From Paraspadella gotoi (Eukaryota > Chaetognatha), in the NCBI GenBank assembly GCA_051294375.1, contig CM119266.1, positions 997,554-1,061,553 on the forward strand: a stretch of DNA of 64,000 nt, written 5' to 3'. The notes under the pieces are model-generated. The model saw only the letters and a list, made by a program, of their open reading frames with translations. It ran no database searches and was not told where the DNA came from. Position numbers and translations under genes: made by a program. The stretch's first letter is position 1. Each line of letters begins with the position of its first letter. This document shows, one piece after another, positions 48,340-59,436 of the stretch.

Positions 48340-48471
48340 CTTTTCTGACCGAAATTGAATAGATTTTTTAAATCCTTGGTGGGGAAAAGTCAGCGACCTT
48401 TTGGTTCCATGGAAGTCTTACTTCTCTTAAATGTGTTTCTATTAAATCATTGCGCACTATATTTGTGTGAA

Positions 48472-48716
48472 ATTGGTACATTGGTACAACCAATAGAAAA
48501 TTATCCATTCATTTAAAAAAAAGCTATCTTGCCCCTGACTTTGGACAGGCTATGTTGGTTTAAGGCCTCCATCACTCTTACAAGATAATGACATAGCCCG
48601 TCCCTGTAAGCTTTCAATCAAGATTCTCTCACAGTCTCGTTTATTCACTGCCAGAGTAACTGGCTTTCATATCAATGAAATGGTATAATATTTCAAAAAA
48701 TATTTCAATTGTATTA
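48472..48716 (+). repeat. Dispersed 245-bp repeat, full length
   Basis: GAAATTGGTACA to TTTCAATTGTATTAAAGA. With 63198-63425 it defines the family. No open frame, terminal inverted repeat or clear Pol III boxes. Confidence 0.9.
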
Positions 48717-48719
48717 AAG

Positions 48720-49700
48720 AAGTATTAGATCGTGAAATATTTTTTTAAGGCAGTATGTCGGTTTGTCGTCGTCTTTGTCGTCGTCTTCGTCATTTGGGTC
48801 GCTACTCAATGGAGGAAAAATGAAACGATGACGCCACAAAAAGCTGCCGAGAGGAAAAGTTGTCTGTGAAATTAAACATTGTCGTCTAAAAGTAAAGAAG
48901 ACAACATGGAACGATTCAATGACGGCGAAATGGAACCAAAGCCGCGAAATGGAAAGATAGAGACCAGAAATGGAAAGGTCGAGGCGCGGAAGGGAATCGA
49001 ATCCCGGAAAGAAACTTGGACTCGGAATTCGTTTCCATTCATTTCGAGCGAAAAAGGGATCGCGACATCCGACTCGATGGCATTTGTCATTGTCCGAGAG
49101 AGTCTCGGCGAGAGTTGTACTCTCTCGTCGGATCGACTCGCTATCTTTCTCATTCGCGAACACTTCGTTGTACTAGAAGGCTATTTTAGAGTTTCCGTCT
49201 TTGTGATCGGTTGACTTCGTCGTTGTCGTCGTCGTCGTCGTCGTTAGCTTTAACGTCATTCCCATCGTAGTTTACTTTTTTTTTGGGAAGGTCAAGAATT
49301 CCATCGTTCTCGATTTTCCTAATCGTTGAAATATTCCTTATTATTTTTTTTTGTTCTTTCAGTTATCATTCTCATCATGAATGTCATCGTCGACATCATC
49401 CCTATTTTCTAGTTCTTACTGTTTTTGCTTCACGATTTTCATCGTCCTTGTATTGCACATGGAAAGATAGGTGGCGGAGGTAATTGTGCAAAATTCCCAG
49501 GTGAGCCATCGCGCAAAGAGTGGCAAGAAAATTAGAAAAAAAGCATAGCACGTAATCTGAGGCGTGATATTATAAAAACACGTTGTAAAGTACCTTAACA
49601 AGAAACAAAATCCAGTAATATTTAAAAAAAAATTTTTATTCTCTCCATGAAATTGTCGAGTATTCCTTTTTTTAATCGCTGGTCGGGAAAAAAATTTGAC
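48720..49700. other. No supported gene
   Basis: Open frames exist on both strands at 48714-49214, partly from internal GGAAATGGAAAG-type repeats and GTC triplets. Neither has splice signals or a recognisable domain. Confidence 0.4.
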
Positions 49701-49704
49701 TTCC

Positions 49705-49779
49705 TCAGTTGTACACTGGGTTGCCAAATGGGCGTGTCCCTATGGAAAGCGGCGGAACTGCAAGGGACCCCGAGGGTAC
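49705..49779 (-). CDS. Candidate terminal exon ending in an NPVY motif
   Basis: Acceptor CCCCTTTCTTTTGCTGAG|GTACCC, phase 0. It encodes VPSGSLAVPPLSIGTRPFGN then PVYN and TGA. FxNPVY is the PTB-binding/endocytosis signal of receptor cytoplasmic tails (LDLR and integrin type). This suggests the tail of a membrane protein, but the upstream exons were not identified. A Val-rich hydrophobic frame at 50650-50850 is partly made by GTC triplets and is not good evidence. Confidence 0.35.
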   Translation of the reverse strand, partial: VPSGSLAVPPLSIGTRPFGNPVYN

Positions 49780-49894
49780 CTCAGCAAAAGAAAGGGGGGG
49801 CAAGGGTGGCTTTGGGCGGGAAAACCTCGAACGACCTTTTAAAGAGAAAGGAAATCGTTTGATCTCTCCGAAATGGAATTTGCGACGCATAGGG

Positions 49895-49939
49895 AGGAGA
49901 GAGAGGAGAGGGAGAGAGAGAGAGGGAGGAGAGAGAGAG

Positions 49940-50000
<61 letters not shown>

Positions 50001-50020
50001 AGAGAAGAGAGAGAGAGAGC
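49895..50020 (+). repeat. GA microsatellite
   Basis: Interrupted GA/GGA repeats over about 125 bp. Confidence 0.9.
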
Positions 50021-50478
50021 GTGACAGTTCTTCAAAGAACGTGACGGGAAAAAAGAATGAGAAGACTTATAACTTATAAGAGTCTTGTGACAGGTAAACA
50101 AAAGCGAGGAAGCCATGATTTCGATGAACACCACGATTTTATAATTTTTTTTGTTATCTTTTTTTTTCTTTTCCTTTTTCTTTATCCTCGCCTTTCTTTC
50201 TTTCATTCAAACCGTAAAGTATATTGAAAACTTAACCAAATCCTTTCCATGTCAAGCTTTACGTAATAAACACTTCATAGTTTTAATTTAAATAATTCAT
50301 GTGTCCCAAACTTTTTACTCACGTGGTTATATTCATCATTTTTATTCTAACAAACAAACTGTGAACAAGAGTGAACATCATCTCCAAGTCAAACGACGCC
50401 TGGCTCCCGAGAGACTCGTGAAGGGCCCCGGGACAAGGTTCCCGAGATTGACACAGCAAGGTACCCACCCGCAGGACG

Positions 50479-50480
<2 letters not shown>

Positions 50481-50566
<86 letters not shown>

Positions 50567-50639
50567 CATCGACCGACTTTCTCTTTTCGAGATAAAATAA
50601 CATTGACGCTGAAAGGAAACTTCCGGTCTCGTCGAAAGA

Positions 50640-50677
<38 letters not shown>

Positions 50678-50690
50678 TAATTACTAGAAC
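50481..50690 (+). repeat. CT array and GAC array
   Basis: CT repeats 50481-50563 and GAC repeats 50640-50678, with CGATGACGA-type sequence to 50760. 50970-51660 beyond has no recognised gene. Confidence 0.9.
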
Positions 50691-51667
50691 TACGACGAAG
50701 TAGACGGAAGCGAATAAGATCCCTTCGAGCAAGACGACGATGACGACGATGACGAAAATAACCAGAATAAGCATTAAGACGAATGCGTCGGTGATGAAAA
50801 CGATCCTCACAACGGAGTCAGTCTCGTCAGGTGAGAATGTATGAAGGGGGCGACGCGAGGATGAGGGAGGGGGGCTGGGGGCGTGGCTCGAGATGAGAGA
50901 CGAAGAAACTCGAAACATCAAATCGCGACGAGTGAGAAAACGATCTCTCTCTCTCTCTCTCTCTCTACTCTACACCAAAACAGCTTAATGGAATGGAGGA
51001 ACTGCATATTGAATGACGAAAAAACATGATACAAAACAACAACAACGACAGTGAACGTATTGAAAAATGTAATGTTTTTTTGTGTGTTTTGATTACGCCA
51101 TACGGGTCAAATAGCATGGGCATTGGGCATTGGGCAATGATTACGCAACTTGCGCCAAAATTTCATGACGTTGATTACGGCACACAAGCAAATACACAGA
51201 GGGATTTTCATACCAGATGCGCCAGATTTCCGTCACATTACGTCTCAAATATCCGTAGGGTTGAATCGTCAAACAGGCCCAATCTCTGTGCCTTTGATTG
51301 CGTCACGCGCGAAGAATCCAGCGACACGAAGCTGCGCTGCTCGATTGGGAGACAGAGAGGGCGCCACGCGTCATTTGTCACGAATTTTCGTTTCCATTTA
51401 CGGCGAATGCGACTCCCACGGAAATTGGTTCGCATTGCTTGAGAGTGCACGAGTGAATGTATAATTGTCAAGGAATGTCAGTAGTGAAGCCAACGTTTAA
51501 ACTCACAAACCAGTGAAATATATAAAATCAAACTGATTAAATTTCTTTTGTGATGACTCAAGACAGCCGAGACAAGCTTTTGTGATTGTATCATCTTTCG
51601 ACAAAGCAAGCTTTAAAATGTATCATCTTTCGAATTTTTCGATAAAACCAGGAAAACTGGAATCTAA

Positions 51668-51784
<117 letters not shown>

Positions 51785-51789
51785 GAGCA

Positions 51790-54117
51790 GCGGACGGGGG
51801 ATGTGAAGGGATATTCGAGAGTCAAAATTTAGTCGTCGTCGTCGTCGTCACCATTTTTGACACGGATCGTAAATCCCGGGTGAGATGACTGTCGTTGTTA
51901 TTGCTGTCGTTGAAACTTGATCGACAATGAAAAAAAATTATAACAACAACAACGAACGACATCGAGAAGAACAATAAACAGCCCTAGACACAGACTAGAA
52001 TCGAAATCTTAAAAATCTTGAAAGTTTTTCTACAAAAAAAATAAAATTTTATAAAAAAAAAAAATTAAACGTATGTTCGACATTAAATTATTCCTTCGGG
52101 AGTGAGATTAAAGGAGGGGAAAGGAGGGGAAAGGAGGGGAAAGGAGGGGAAAAGAGCCCGAGAAGGGTGTGGAAGAGGACGATAGACGCCCCGGCGCGAA
52201 AGGAACGTCCGTGGGGGCGTATTGCGATGAGAGGGTAGCGTCCAGGGAAACAGAAAAAAATAAGAAGAAATGAGATTATTAAAGATGATTAATGAAGGAT
52301 AGAGTAAGGGGTAAGTATGAGGAGGAATTAAAGGCTGAGGTGAGAGGGATGTCTAGGAAAAGGGTTAGCTGAAAATTATAAAAAAACTGAAAACTGAAAA
52401 AGCTGAAAACTGTCAAAGAAAACAAAAAGAAGAAGAAAGAAAACTTTAAAAAGGAAAGAAAAAGTCGAAATGAAAAAAAAAATAAACCAAACTTTTTTCT
52501 TCCAGTTTTAAAGTTTGTCGTCCAAATATTTTGAAAAATGGATGCGAAAGAATAAACAGAATAAAAATTGAGTCTCGCTGGCGGAAAGTTTATTAACTAT
52601 ATAATCGGGAAAAGGAGGTTATATAACCTATATGAGGTCTAAAAGCGATTTGAAAATAAACTTTTAATAGTATAAGACGAGTTTGATTTTATGATAAATT
52701 GTGTCAAAAAAAATCGTTATTATCATTTTTTTTTATTCATTTTTTTGCAAAAGCGGATAATATTTCACGGCTTGATTTCAAATATTGCCGCCTTTTCTTT
52801 AATAATTCGAATTAGATCGTCGATCAAAGAAAACATGAAATTTATTTCGCCAATGCGTTACTCGAATTCCAATGACTCGGCCCACCATTCGGAGAAAGGG
52901 GTTCGCGAATTATGAGCATTATTGGCTCAAGCTTTGCTCATGTTCGGAACATACTAGAGGGATTGGCCCAAAGTTTTGGGTGCAGTTTTATAGAATAGTC
53001 CATACTCGAATTCCCCAATAGGCCTGGTTTTGGTAAACTTTGTAATTTAGTGACTGATACCCAAGTTTTGATCTGCGTCTATTTTATTTACAAGAAAAAA
53101 ATATATATACGAGTCAAATCGTAACTGCATGTTAACTTAGAATTCAGTCTTAACACAGATGTAAAGTAGAAATACCAGATGCTTCATCAATAAAGAAAAT
53201 AATTTTAACGATGTAGAGACGAAGAAAACTTTACACATTCGAAAATATTTGTTGCGGCCAGTGAGACACAGTTGATAGTTGCAACTGTGGGAGTTGAATG
53301 TAGTTTTTGCGTGTCGTGAAATCCATCACGAACAAATAGGTGAGCCAAGAAAAAATCGATACGAGACGGAGTCGAACAAATCGATCGCGGTCATGTCATG
53401 TGAAGTCATGTCATGTTAAGTCATGTCAAGTAAAGACGATCTCAGGCGATTCGATTGAAAAGGAGCAATATGTATTAACTCTGAGTTATTAGTTTTAACA
53501 GTACAAAAAGGTCGAAAAATTTTAACTTTATTATATCCAAAGACTTAAAACGGCAAGGTAAAAAAAAAAGATTGTGAGCGATACTCACATGAGCGGTTGG
53601 CCGTCGGTGGTGATGGTGATTCGGCCCGAGTTTGAATGAAGAGAGAAAAATCTGCGAAAGACCGAAACTTCGAACCAAATCATTTTTTATTTCTTTTTTT
53701 CTTTCTTTCTTTAATTTATTTAAGCGGCGATCGAGAAAAACATCTGGGTCAAAACCTCATCGGAATAGTGGTCGAGGTCATAAGTTTTGAGTCATTATGG
53801 AAATTATACATAATCTGGTTAATAAAATCGACTGAATTTGTGGGTTTTTGGGGTTTTTGTTATTTTTAATTCTTTTTATTTTTTTTTGATAGAGCTCGGG
53901 GGGAAAAAAGCAGTCGGTGTCTCAACAGAACTTCGGCTCGGGCGGCAATTAGGGGCAGTAAAACGAAACCAAAAAAAAAATTGGTAGTAAAAAATACAAT
54001 AACTGCCACTATTTTTCTCGGCCTAAATCAGTTCAATTTATTTACATCAGAAAACAAAAGTTAAAATGTGAAAATTTAGGCAGCCGAACACTGGAGTCAG
54101 AAACATCGATAGTTGCC
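51790..54117. other. Largely empty AT-rich DNA
   Basis: Apart from the short candidate exon at 53589-53651 and TCATG-rich repeats at 53393-53430, I recognise no gene, RNA or element here. Confidence 0.5.
53589..53651 (-). CDS. Candidate internal exon, 21 codons
   Basis: Acceptor CTTTCGCAG|ATTTTT and donor CAT|GTGAGT, both strong. The phase-2 reading gives SNSGRITITTDGQPL, with a beta-strand character. It is too short to assign and the other frames are also open. Confidence 0.3.
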
Positions 54118-54243
54118 ATGGAAACTGTTCACCTCGCTCAAGAATTAAATGAGAAACCTTTTCACAAAAAACAAATAGACCTGGGCAAAGAAAAAGACGA
54201 TAAAAATCTTCCGCTGACCGTCAAAGGTCGAGGGGAAAAAAAG
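54118..54243 (+). CDS. Unrecognised gene, exon 1 (start)
   Basis: 42 codons from ATG in a TTGCCATGG context. METVHLAQELNEKPFHKKQI begins the protein; donor AAAAAG|GTAACA in phase 0. Confidence 0.5.
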
Positions 54244-54467
54244 GTAACAAGGTCAAACGACGAAAAGGATTTTTTCGATATATTTCGAATTTAAGTAGAG
54301 AGGAATGTTGAAGAGTTCTTTGCAGTGTTTTTGTGAGATTTCGTAGACAAAGACACTTTACTTCTCTGACGTAACTGTTAAAACCAGATTTATTCCTTTA
54401 CGATCGTTACATCTTTACATCGTTAGTCTATTTAATTTTAAGAAAGTTTGTTTTTAACCATTTAAAG

Positions 54468-54578
54468 AATAAAACTAAAGAATTGACGCCGACGATGAAA
54501 AGGAAGACCAACCGAATGTGGAAATTCCCCAAGATGTCGCCCAACGAGGAGAATCGACTCGTCACCTACGAAATTACG
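54468..54578 (+). CDS. Unrecognised gene, exon 2
   Basis: 37 codons, acceptor TTTAAAG|AATAAA, donor ATTACG|GTGATA. It contains FPKMSPNEENRLVTYEIT. An alternative, stronger donor (TATTT|GTAAGT at 54629) would extend it but breaks the phase with exon 3. Confidence 0.45.
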
Positions 54579-54994
54579 GTGATACGGGTTTTCCACGGGG
54601 AAAATTTAAATTTACACATGCGGTATTTGTAAGTTTTATAGCTTTTAGTTTAAAGTTATTAATCACGTTTGCTTTGAAACCGAAAATTAGTATATGTGTA
54701 TTTTGAAGAGATTTAACAAGCCAGATTCCACTATAACAAAAGGCCCTTTCGTAAGACATAGAAATATCGATTCTGCAATGAGTAAGTTCAAGAAGGAATT
54801 AAGGTAAGGTCAAATTTCAACCGATAATGTTATCTACTATCGACGTTTTTTTTTCTTTCTTTCCTTTTTTTACTTTGGTGTAAACGAGGTAAGGATGAGT
54901 TTGGGAGAGTCAAAGGTTCAACTTTGGGTCAGTTTGGATCGCCGATGGGTCGTCTCGTGGCGGCAAAGACCTTACTTTTTCCTTACTTATTTAG

Positions 54995-55114
54995 AAAGAC
55001 TGGGCGATCAAAGAACGGCACTTTGCCAACATACCCGAAGGAAAGTTGCAGTCCAATTTCGGCACGGTTGATCTCGATCGGCGGGAGACGGTCTTCTCTG
55101 CGGCGCCGAAAAGG
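54995..55114 (+). CDS. Unrecognised gene, exon 3
   Basis: 40 codons, acceptor CCTTACTTATTTAG|AAAGAC, donor AAAAGG|GTGAGC, phase 0/0. It contains WAIKERHFANIPEGKLQSNF. Both splice sites are strong; this is the best-supported exon of the model. Confidence 0.6.
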
Positions 55115-55765
55115 GTGAGCGTCACTTCCTCTTATTTACATAACAAATTAAGCAAAATTCATTCTCTTTAATCTTCAAATTGCTTAATGTGCAATTGTGC
55201 ATTGATGTAAAAATTATCGCTAAAAGCTAATCTTCTTCTTTGATAACTGGCATGATAAGCTTATACGACTATTACTATTACTATTACGAGGGTTTCGTCA
55301 AAATTCCGTCTTATTCCTTATAGATTTAGGAATTATGACCGGGGACCGACCGACCGACCGACCGACCGGACGACCGACCGACCGAGCGACGACCGACCGA
55401 CCGACCGGACGAACCGACCGACGACCGACCGACCGACCGACCGACCGACCCGACGACCGACGACGACCGACGACGACCGACCGACGACGACGACCGATCG
55501 GACCGACCGACGACCGACCGACCGACCGACGAGACCGACCGACCCGACACGACCGACCGACGACCGACTCGACCGACCGGACCGGACCGACGCCGACCGC
55601 ACGACGCCGACCGACCGGACCGACCGACCGACCGACCGACCGGACCGACCGACCGACGACCGACGACCGACCGGACCCAACGAAGAAGCTTCGAAAGGAC
55701 TCGCGAATCGAACCCGGAACCCTCGATCCGTATACCAACGACCTATCTTTCTCGGCCAATTTAAG
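55115..55765 (+). repeat. Intron with GACC tetranucleotide array
   Basis: GACC/CGAC units from 55340 to 55680 with many single-base slips. The array is CpG-rich. Long open frames here on both strands (RPTD-, RSVG-type) are artefacts of the repeat. Confidence 0.85.
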
Positions 55766-55897
55766 GTCATCCCATCTTACAATCTTCCTCTCTCCTACGA
55801 TCGAATCTTCCGACCTCAAATTCCCTTCGACCCCAAAAAATCGTCTTTGCCGAGAAACGATTTCGACCTAAGACCGGAGGTCAGGATCGCCGATGAG
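55766..55897 (+). CDS. Unrecognised gene, exon 4
   Basis: 44 codons, acceptor CCAATTTAAG|GTCATC, donor GATGAG|GTGGGT, phase 0/0. It contains VIPSYNLPLSYDRIFRPQIP followed by FDPKKS. It joins exon 3 in frame. Confidence 0.55.
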
Positions 55898-56249
55898 GTG
55901 GGTGCACCGAGTAAGATAAATAAGTGGGTGGGGTAAGGTCGCGAGGCGAATGACGTCGAAATGAGGCTGCGACGTCGAAAGGGAGGAGCCGTATTTGTTT
56001 GCGACGGGGCGTTTAAATCTTTGGATGACAGTTAAAGGGTTTTTTTTTTTTCGTTTTAAAAGTGATCGAAAATTGTGGGAAAAAAGGACGGAAAAATAGA
56101 CGATTAAAAAAAATATCAAGCTGCGAAGATAAGCGCAGCGGCGAAGTTCGCTCGCAATGAATTATTTTCACAATGATTGATCTTTTGTCTTCTTGTTCTT
56201 CCTGACCCAGCCCTCTTCCTCATAGTGCTATGAAATTGATAAAAAAATA

Positions 56250-56540
56250 TAATAAAAATTATTCATTCATTTCATATGCAAGCTATCTTGCCCCTGACTG
56301 TGGACACTATGGACACTATGGTGGGTTAAGGTCTCCAAGGCCCTCTTACTAAGAGGGCCTTGGAGACCTTAACCCACCATAGTCTTAGTCTTACAAGATG
56401 ATAACATAACAACAAGGTACACGCTTTCAATTAAGATTTTCTCAGTGCGGCTACTGCGGCCTATTCACTCCAGAGTACCTGGCTTACCTATCAATGAAGT
56501 GGTTTAATGTTTTATTTGTAAAAATGACCACCTATATATT
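56250..56540 (+). repeat. Dispersed 245-bp repeat with internal inverted duplication
   Basis: Family start (GAAATTGATAAAA) to AATGAAGTGGTTTAATG, lengthened by the 69-bp palindrome at 56315-56383. Confidence 0.85.
56315..56383. repeat. Perfect palindrome, 34-bp arms
   Basis: Arms 56315-56348 and 56350-56383 are exact reverse complements around one base. It is built from the GGTTTAAGGCCTCC segment of the dispersed repeat, duplicated in inverted orientation. Confidence 0.95.
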
Positions 56541-56644
56541 GAATAAATCAAATAATTTATCGCCTGCCCTTCCCGCGCACACCTCCCAAACCCCGCCCCC
56601 TCCCCAAAACTAGGAAAGTCCCGACTTGTCCCTCTCCGCGCCAG

Positions 56645-56872
56645 CTCAGCCACGGACACCTCGTTCACAACCTCGGGCGGCCACTGGAAGAGGTCGTCGA
56701 CGGCGAGAAGAGGCACTTTCGTCGAGGCGTCGTAACGAAGACTTTTTACAGAAAGAATTTAGGAAGAGGATTCGAGAGGGATCGACGTGTGCGGAGGAGC
56801 GGGAGAGGCGGTTTCGTTGAGACAATGAGAGCCGGGCGATTGCCACGATACGTTTGGAGGCTTATTTTTTGA
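56645..56872 (+). CDS. Unrecognised gene, exon 5 (stop)
   Basis: 75 codons plus TGA, acceptor CCCTCTCCGCGCCAG|CTCAGC, phase 0. It is Arg-rich (GEKRHFRRGVVTKTFYRKN). A minus-strand frame is open across the same bases but has a poorer exon structure. Confidence 0.5.
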   Translation, partial: LSHGHLVHNLGRPLEEVVDGEKRHFRRGVVTKTFYRKNLGRGFERDRRVRRSGRGGFVETMRAGRLPRYVWRLIF

Positions 56873-57117
56873 TTGGGGAGAAAGTCATTGGGAATTTGCT
56901 CTTCGGTAACATGTTAATTTTTTACTCAAATGACAAATACATATTTCGGCTTATTATTACATTCGCCGACCGGGATTTTGGGTCGGTTATTTGTTTTTCG
57001 CTTCTTATGAGCGACTATAGAAATATCATTACGCAAAAATGAATGATACTGGTAAGGGTAAAAAAATTTTATATCACAAATTTAATTTCGAGACCTCCCC
57101 TAAACCTAACTACCCCT

Positions 57118-57345
57118 AATCCTAAATGAGTTTTATTTAGAAATGTAAATTTCGGACATATTCCTGCTTCAATGTAAGTCTTCATAAGCGCAAAAACGAA
57201 TTTATTTATAAAATAAATATTTTCACAATATTAAAAAGAGTTTGTAAAAATATTTGTTTCACAAATCAATTTTTTTCGCGCTGATGAAGACTTATATTGA
57301 AGTTCGAAATTTATGTTTCTTAATAAAACTTGTTGTACATAAACA
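57118..57345. repeat. Foldback pair of hammerhead-like elements
   Basis: 57118-57191 reversed matches 57278-57345: GCGCT(G/T)ATGAAGACTT ... CGAAATTTA(C/T) ... TAAATAAAAC on both sides of an AT-rich 85-bp spacer. A related unit lies at 40519-40560 on the minus strand. Confidence 0.7.
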
Positions 57346-57427
57346 AAAAATTCATATTTCTACCTCAAACATAAAAATATCAATTAAAATAAATTTTAAA
57401 CTTATTATTTATTAAAAAAATTATATG

Positions 57428-57560
57428 AAATTGGTACAACCAATATAAAAATTATCCATTCATTTAATAAATAAGCTATCTTGCCCCTGACTTTGGACAG
57501 GCTTGTGGTTTAAGGCCTCCATCACTCTTACAAGATAATTACATAGCTTTCAATTACTTT
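57428..57560 (+). repeat. Dispersed 245-bp repeat, 5' part
   Basis: GAAATTGGTACAACC to AATTACATAGC, then truncated. Confidence 0.85.
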
Positions 57561-57564
57561 ACAA

Positions 57565-58350
57565 ACTAAATCTCGACGATAGAGGGAAAACAAAATTAAA
57601 TGGATTAACCAAGCACCGACCGCTGGTACCTAAAGTTGGTTGCGGCCGTCGAATAGTAAAGTTACCCCATATTTCATTTCGGTCATATATAACTTACTTA
57701 TATAACTTACATATGCCGATAATTCGGATCTTTTTTTTCCCTTTCCCAAACTTTTTATACGGAGAAATTGTGAACAAAAGGGAATCTGCGTTTTAATAAC
57801 TAGATTAATAGCGAAAAAAAACAGACCTTTCCCCAGTATGTATCCCTATCAGAACATACAATTCTACATGGTAGTCTTATCCCTATTGTAAAAAAAATCA
57901 TATATAACGTTGGTCCCCCTCAAAAAATTATCCATTCCCACCCCTTTCTGTTCAGCCTCTTAGATATTATGATTTTTCATTAATGACTTTCTAACAGAAA
58001 TGATGTGTGATATCTATTAAAAACTAGGACAGATAGTAATCTAACCTTGTGTTGTATAGATGCTCCCTCTATTTCCAGAAGACAACACTGACTTCCCCTT
58101 CCCAAATTGAATTATTATATAAATAAAACATTTTTTAAAAAAGAAAGCAATATAGTGTTGAATTATAATATAGATTAATACTAAATCTTCATAAAAATAT
58201 TTAAAATATTATTAGAAAAATAGGAAATTAGGTTTTGACACAAGAATTTTTTGGCAAATTTTCATAACTGTAATTACAAGTATTCTCTTTATTAGCCAAT
58301 ACGAAATGGCGAAAAAAAATACAGCACAAATCCCTCGTACTTTTTAGCTT
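57565..58350. other. AT-rich intergenic DNA
   Basis: No gene, RNA or repeat was recognised apart from poly-A/poly-T runs. Confidence 0.5.
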
Positions 58351-58356
58351 TTGTCT

Positions 58357-58473
58357 TTAGCTCATGTCGACCAAGGCCAAATGTCCGTACGTTGCGAAGT
58401 GGCGCCAACTGTAGCCGTGACCAGAACCCATAGCCGGCGAGTAGAGTACTCTCGGTCTTACCAGCGACAGGGT
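58357..58473 (-). CDS. Candidate 82-codon gene, exon 3 (stop)
   Basis: 38 codons and TAA, acceptor TGCTTCTTTTCAG|ACCCTG, phase 0. It contains TLSLVRPRVLYSPAMGSGHG and ends HLALVDMS. It joins exon 2 in frame. I do not recognise the family. The gene lies 0.7 kb downstream of the ARHGEF17-like stop on the same strand. Confidence 0.55.
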   Translation of the reverse strand, partial: TLSLVRPRVLYSPAMGSGHGYSWRHFATYGHLALVDMS

Positions 58474-58530
58474 CTGAAAAGAAGCATTTTGATGTCTATT
58501 GTCTCAAGTCTAATAAAGTAACATCGACAC

Positions 58531-58626
58531 CTTAGATTTGTCGTCGTCTTCGTCGAACTTGCAAAAGTTTCTGTTGTTGTTGTTGTTGTTTTCGCAACGG
58601 GCGCATTGGCGTCGCCCCTCGCATTT
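58531..58626 (-). CDS. Candidate 82-codon gene, exon 2 (Cys-rich)
   Basis: 32 codons, acceptor TTTTCGTGAAG|AAATGC, donor TCTAAG|GTGTCG, phase 0/0. KCEGRRQCARCE plus a Cys after an Asn run coded by AAC repeats gives four Cys (C-x5-C-x2-C then C), a possible metal-binding cluster. An acidic DEDDD stretch follows. Confidence 0.5.
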
Positions 58627-58683
58627 CTTCACGAAAAGTAAGGTTTCATAGAACTTCAAGAAAGGAATTTAACCCTCACTTAC

Positions 58684-58719
58684 CTTTGACTTTTCTTTGG
58701 TATTTGTTTTTTTCCCCAT
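58684..58719 (-). CDS. Candidate 82-codon gene, exon 1 (start)
   Basis: ATG then GKKTNTKEKSK, 12 codons, donor TCAAAG|GTAAGT (perfect consensus), phase 0. The upstream side is A-rich. Confidence 0.5.
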
Positions 58720-59436
58720 TATTTAGAAAAAGGGAAAAAAGTTAAAAAAATAAATAAATTTAAAAAAAAAAATTAAAAAAACCCTTTACCATGCTCGATT
58801 TCGCCTATTTAACTTTCATAGCGAATTCCTGCTCAACAATACGTTCTATCTGGTAATTGAGTTAAATCTAATCTGTAACCCCTATACCGTCAGAAAACTA
58901 TTAAATAATAATAGCAACATTTAAGGTTGTATTTTTTTTTTCAAAAGTCAAATGCAATTGGTATAATTTAGCGAATTAATCATTCTGAAACTGAAAAGGC
59001 CTTTTAGTCATTGAGCGCTAAAACGTAAAGTAAGGCGTAGGATTTTTGAGCTACGAATGTAAAAGGGAGACGGTGGGATATAAAGCTTTGCAAAAATATA
59101 GCGAGTCCATTAGCGAAGAAAAAAAAACAATGATCAAGCTAACAATTGTAGTTTCATTTGACCACCCGTCAAACCAAATCTTTGTAAAGCAGAATTAGAT
59201 TTAGAAGAAAATATTGCTTCTTAAAAGCAAAAGTTAACATAATCGGGGTGTATAAATTCATAACAACTGGGAGAGGAGAGAGAAGAGGAGAAAAGAGAAG
59301 TTGTGGCGAATAGTCGTCTCGCTGGCCGAGTGCCGCAAAAACGCCAAAGAGGTCAGAGAGAGAGAGAGAAAGAGATAAATACCGTCAGGAGAATCTGCAG
59401 GTAATGAAGTGGCAAGGACGATAAGCGAAATTCCCT

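Larger units (their letters stand above)
55920..56644. other. Intron 4 of the unrecognised gene
   Basis: AT-rich intron carrying a dispersed-repeat copy (56250-56540) with an internal perfect palindrome. Nothing else was recognised. Confidence 0.5.
54118..56872 (+). other. Gene span: unrecognised plus-strand gene of five or six exons
   Basis: Five exons (54118-54243, 54468-54578, 54995-55114, 55766-55897, 56645-56872) all start and end in phase 0 and give 238 codons from ATG to TGA. A possible 30-nt phase-0 exon at 54721-54750 would make 248. The product is basic and rich in Arg, Lys, Asn and Pro. There is no signal peptide, membrane span or domain I know. The low-complexity-free sequence and matched phases favour a real gene. 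It lies convergent with the minus-strand 82-codon and ARHGEF17-like genes. Confidence 0.55.

Noticed and set aside
50650-50920. Transmembrane segment in a minus-strand Val-rich frame
   Set aside because: Much of the hydrophobicity comes from GTC triplets, and no splice-consistent exon could be drawn.
55298-55871. Open frames of RSVG and RPTD units on both strands
   Set aside because: Produced by the GACC tetranucleotide array in an intron.
56504-56740. Minus-strand frame reading VPLLAVDDLFQWPPEVVNE
   Set aside because: It is attractive as sequence, but the plus-strand exon at 56645-56872 fits a five-exon phase-0 model and has the better acceptor. The minus frame runs into the dispersed repeat.
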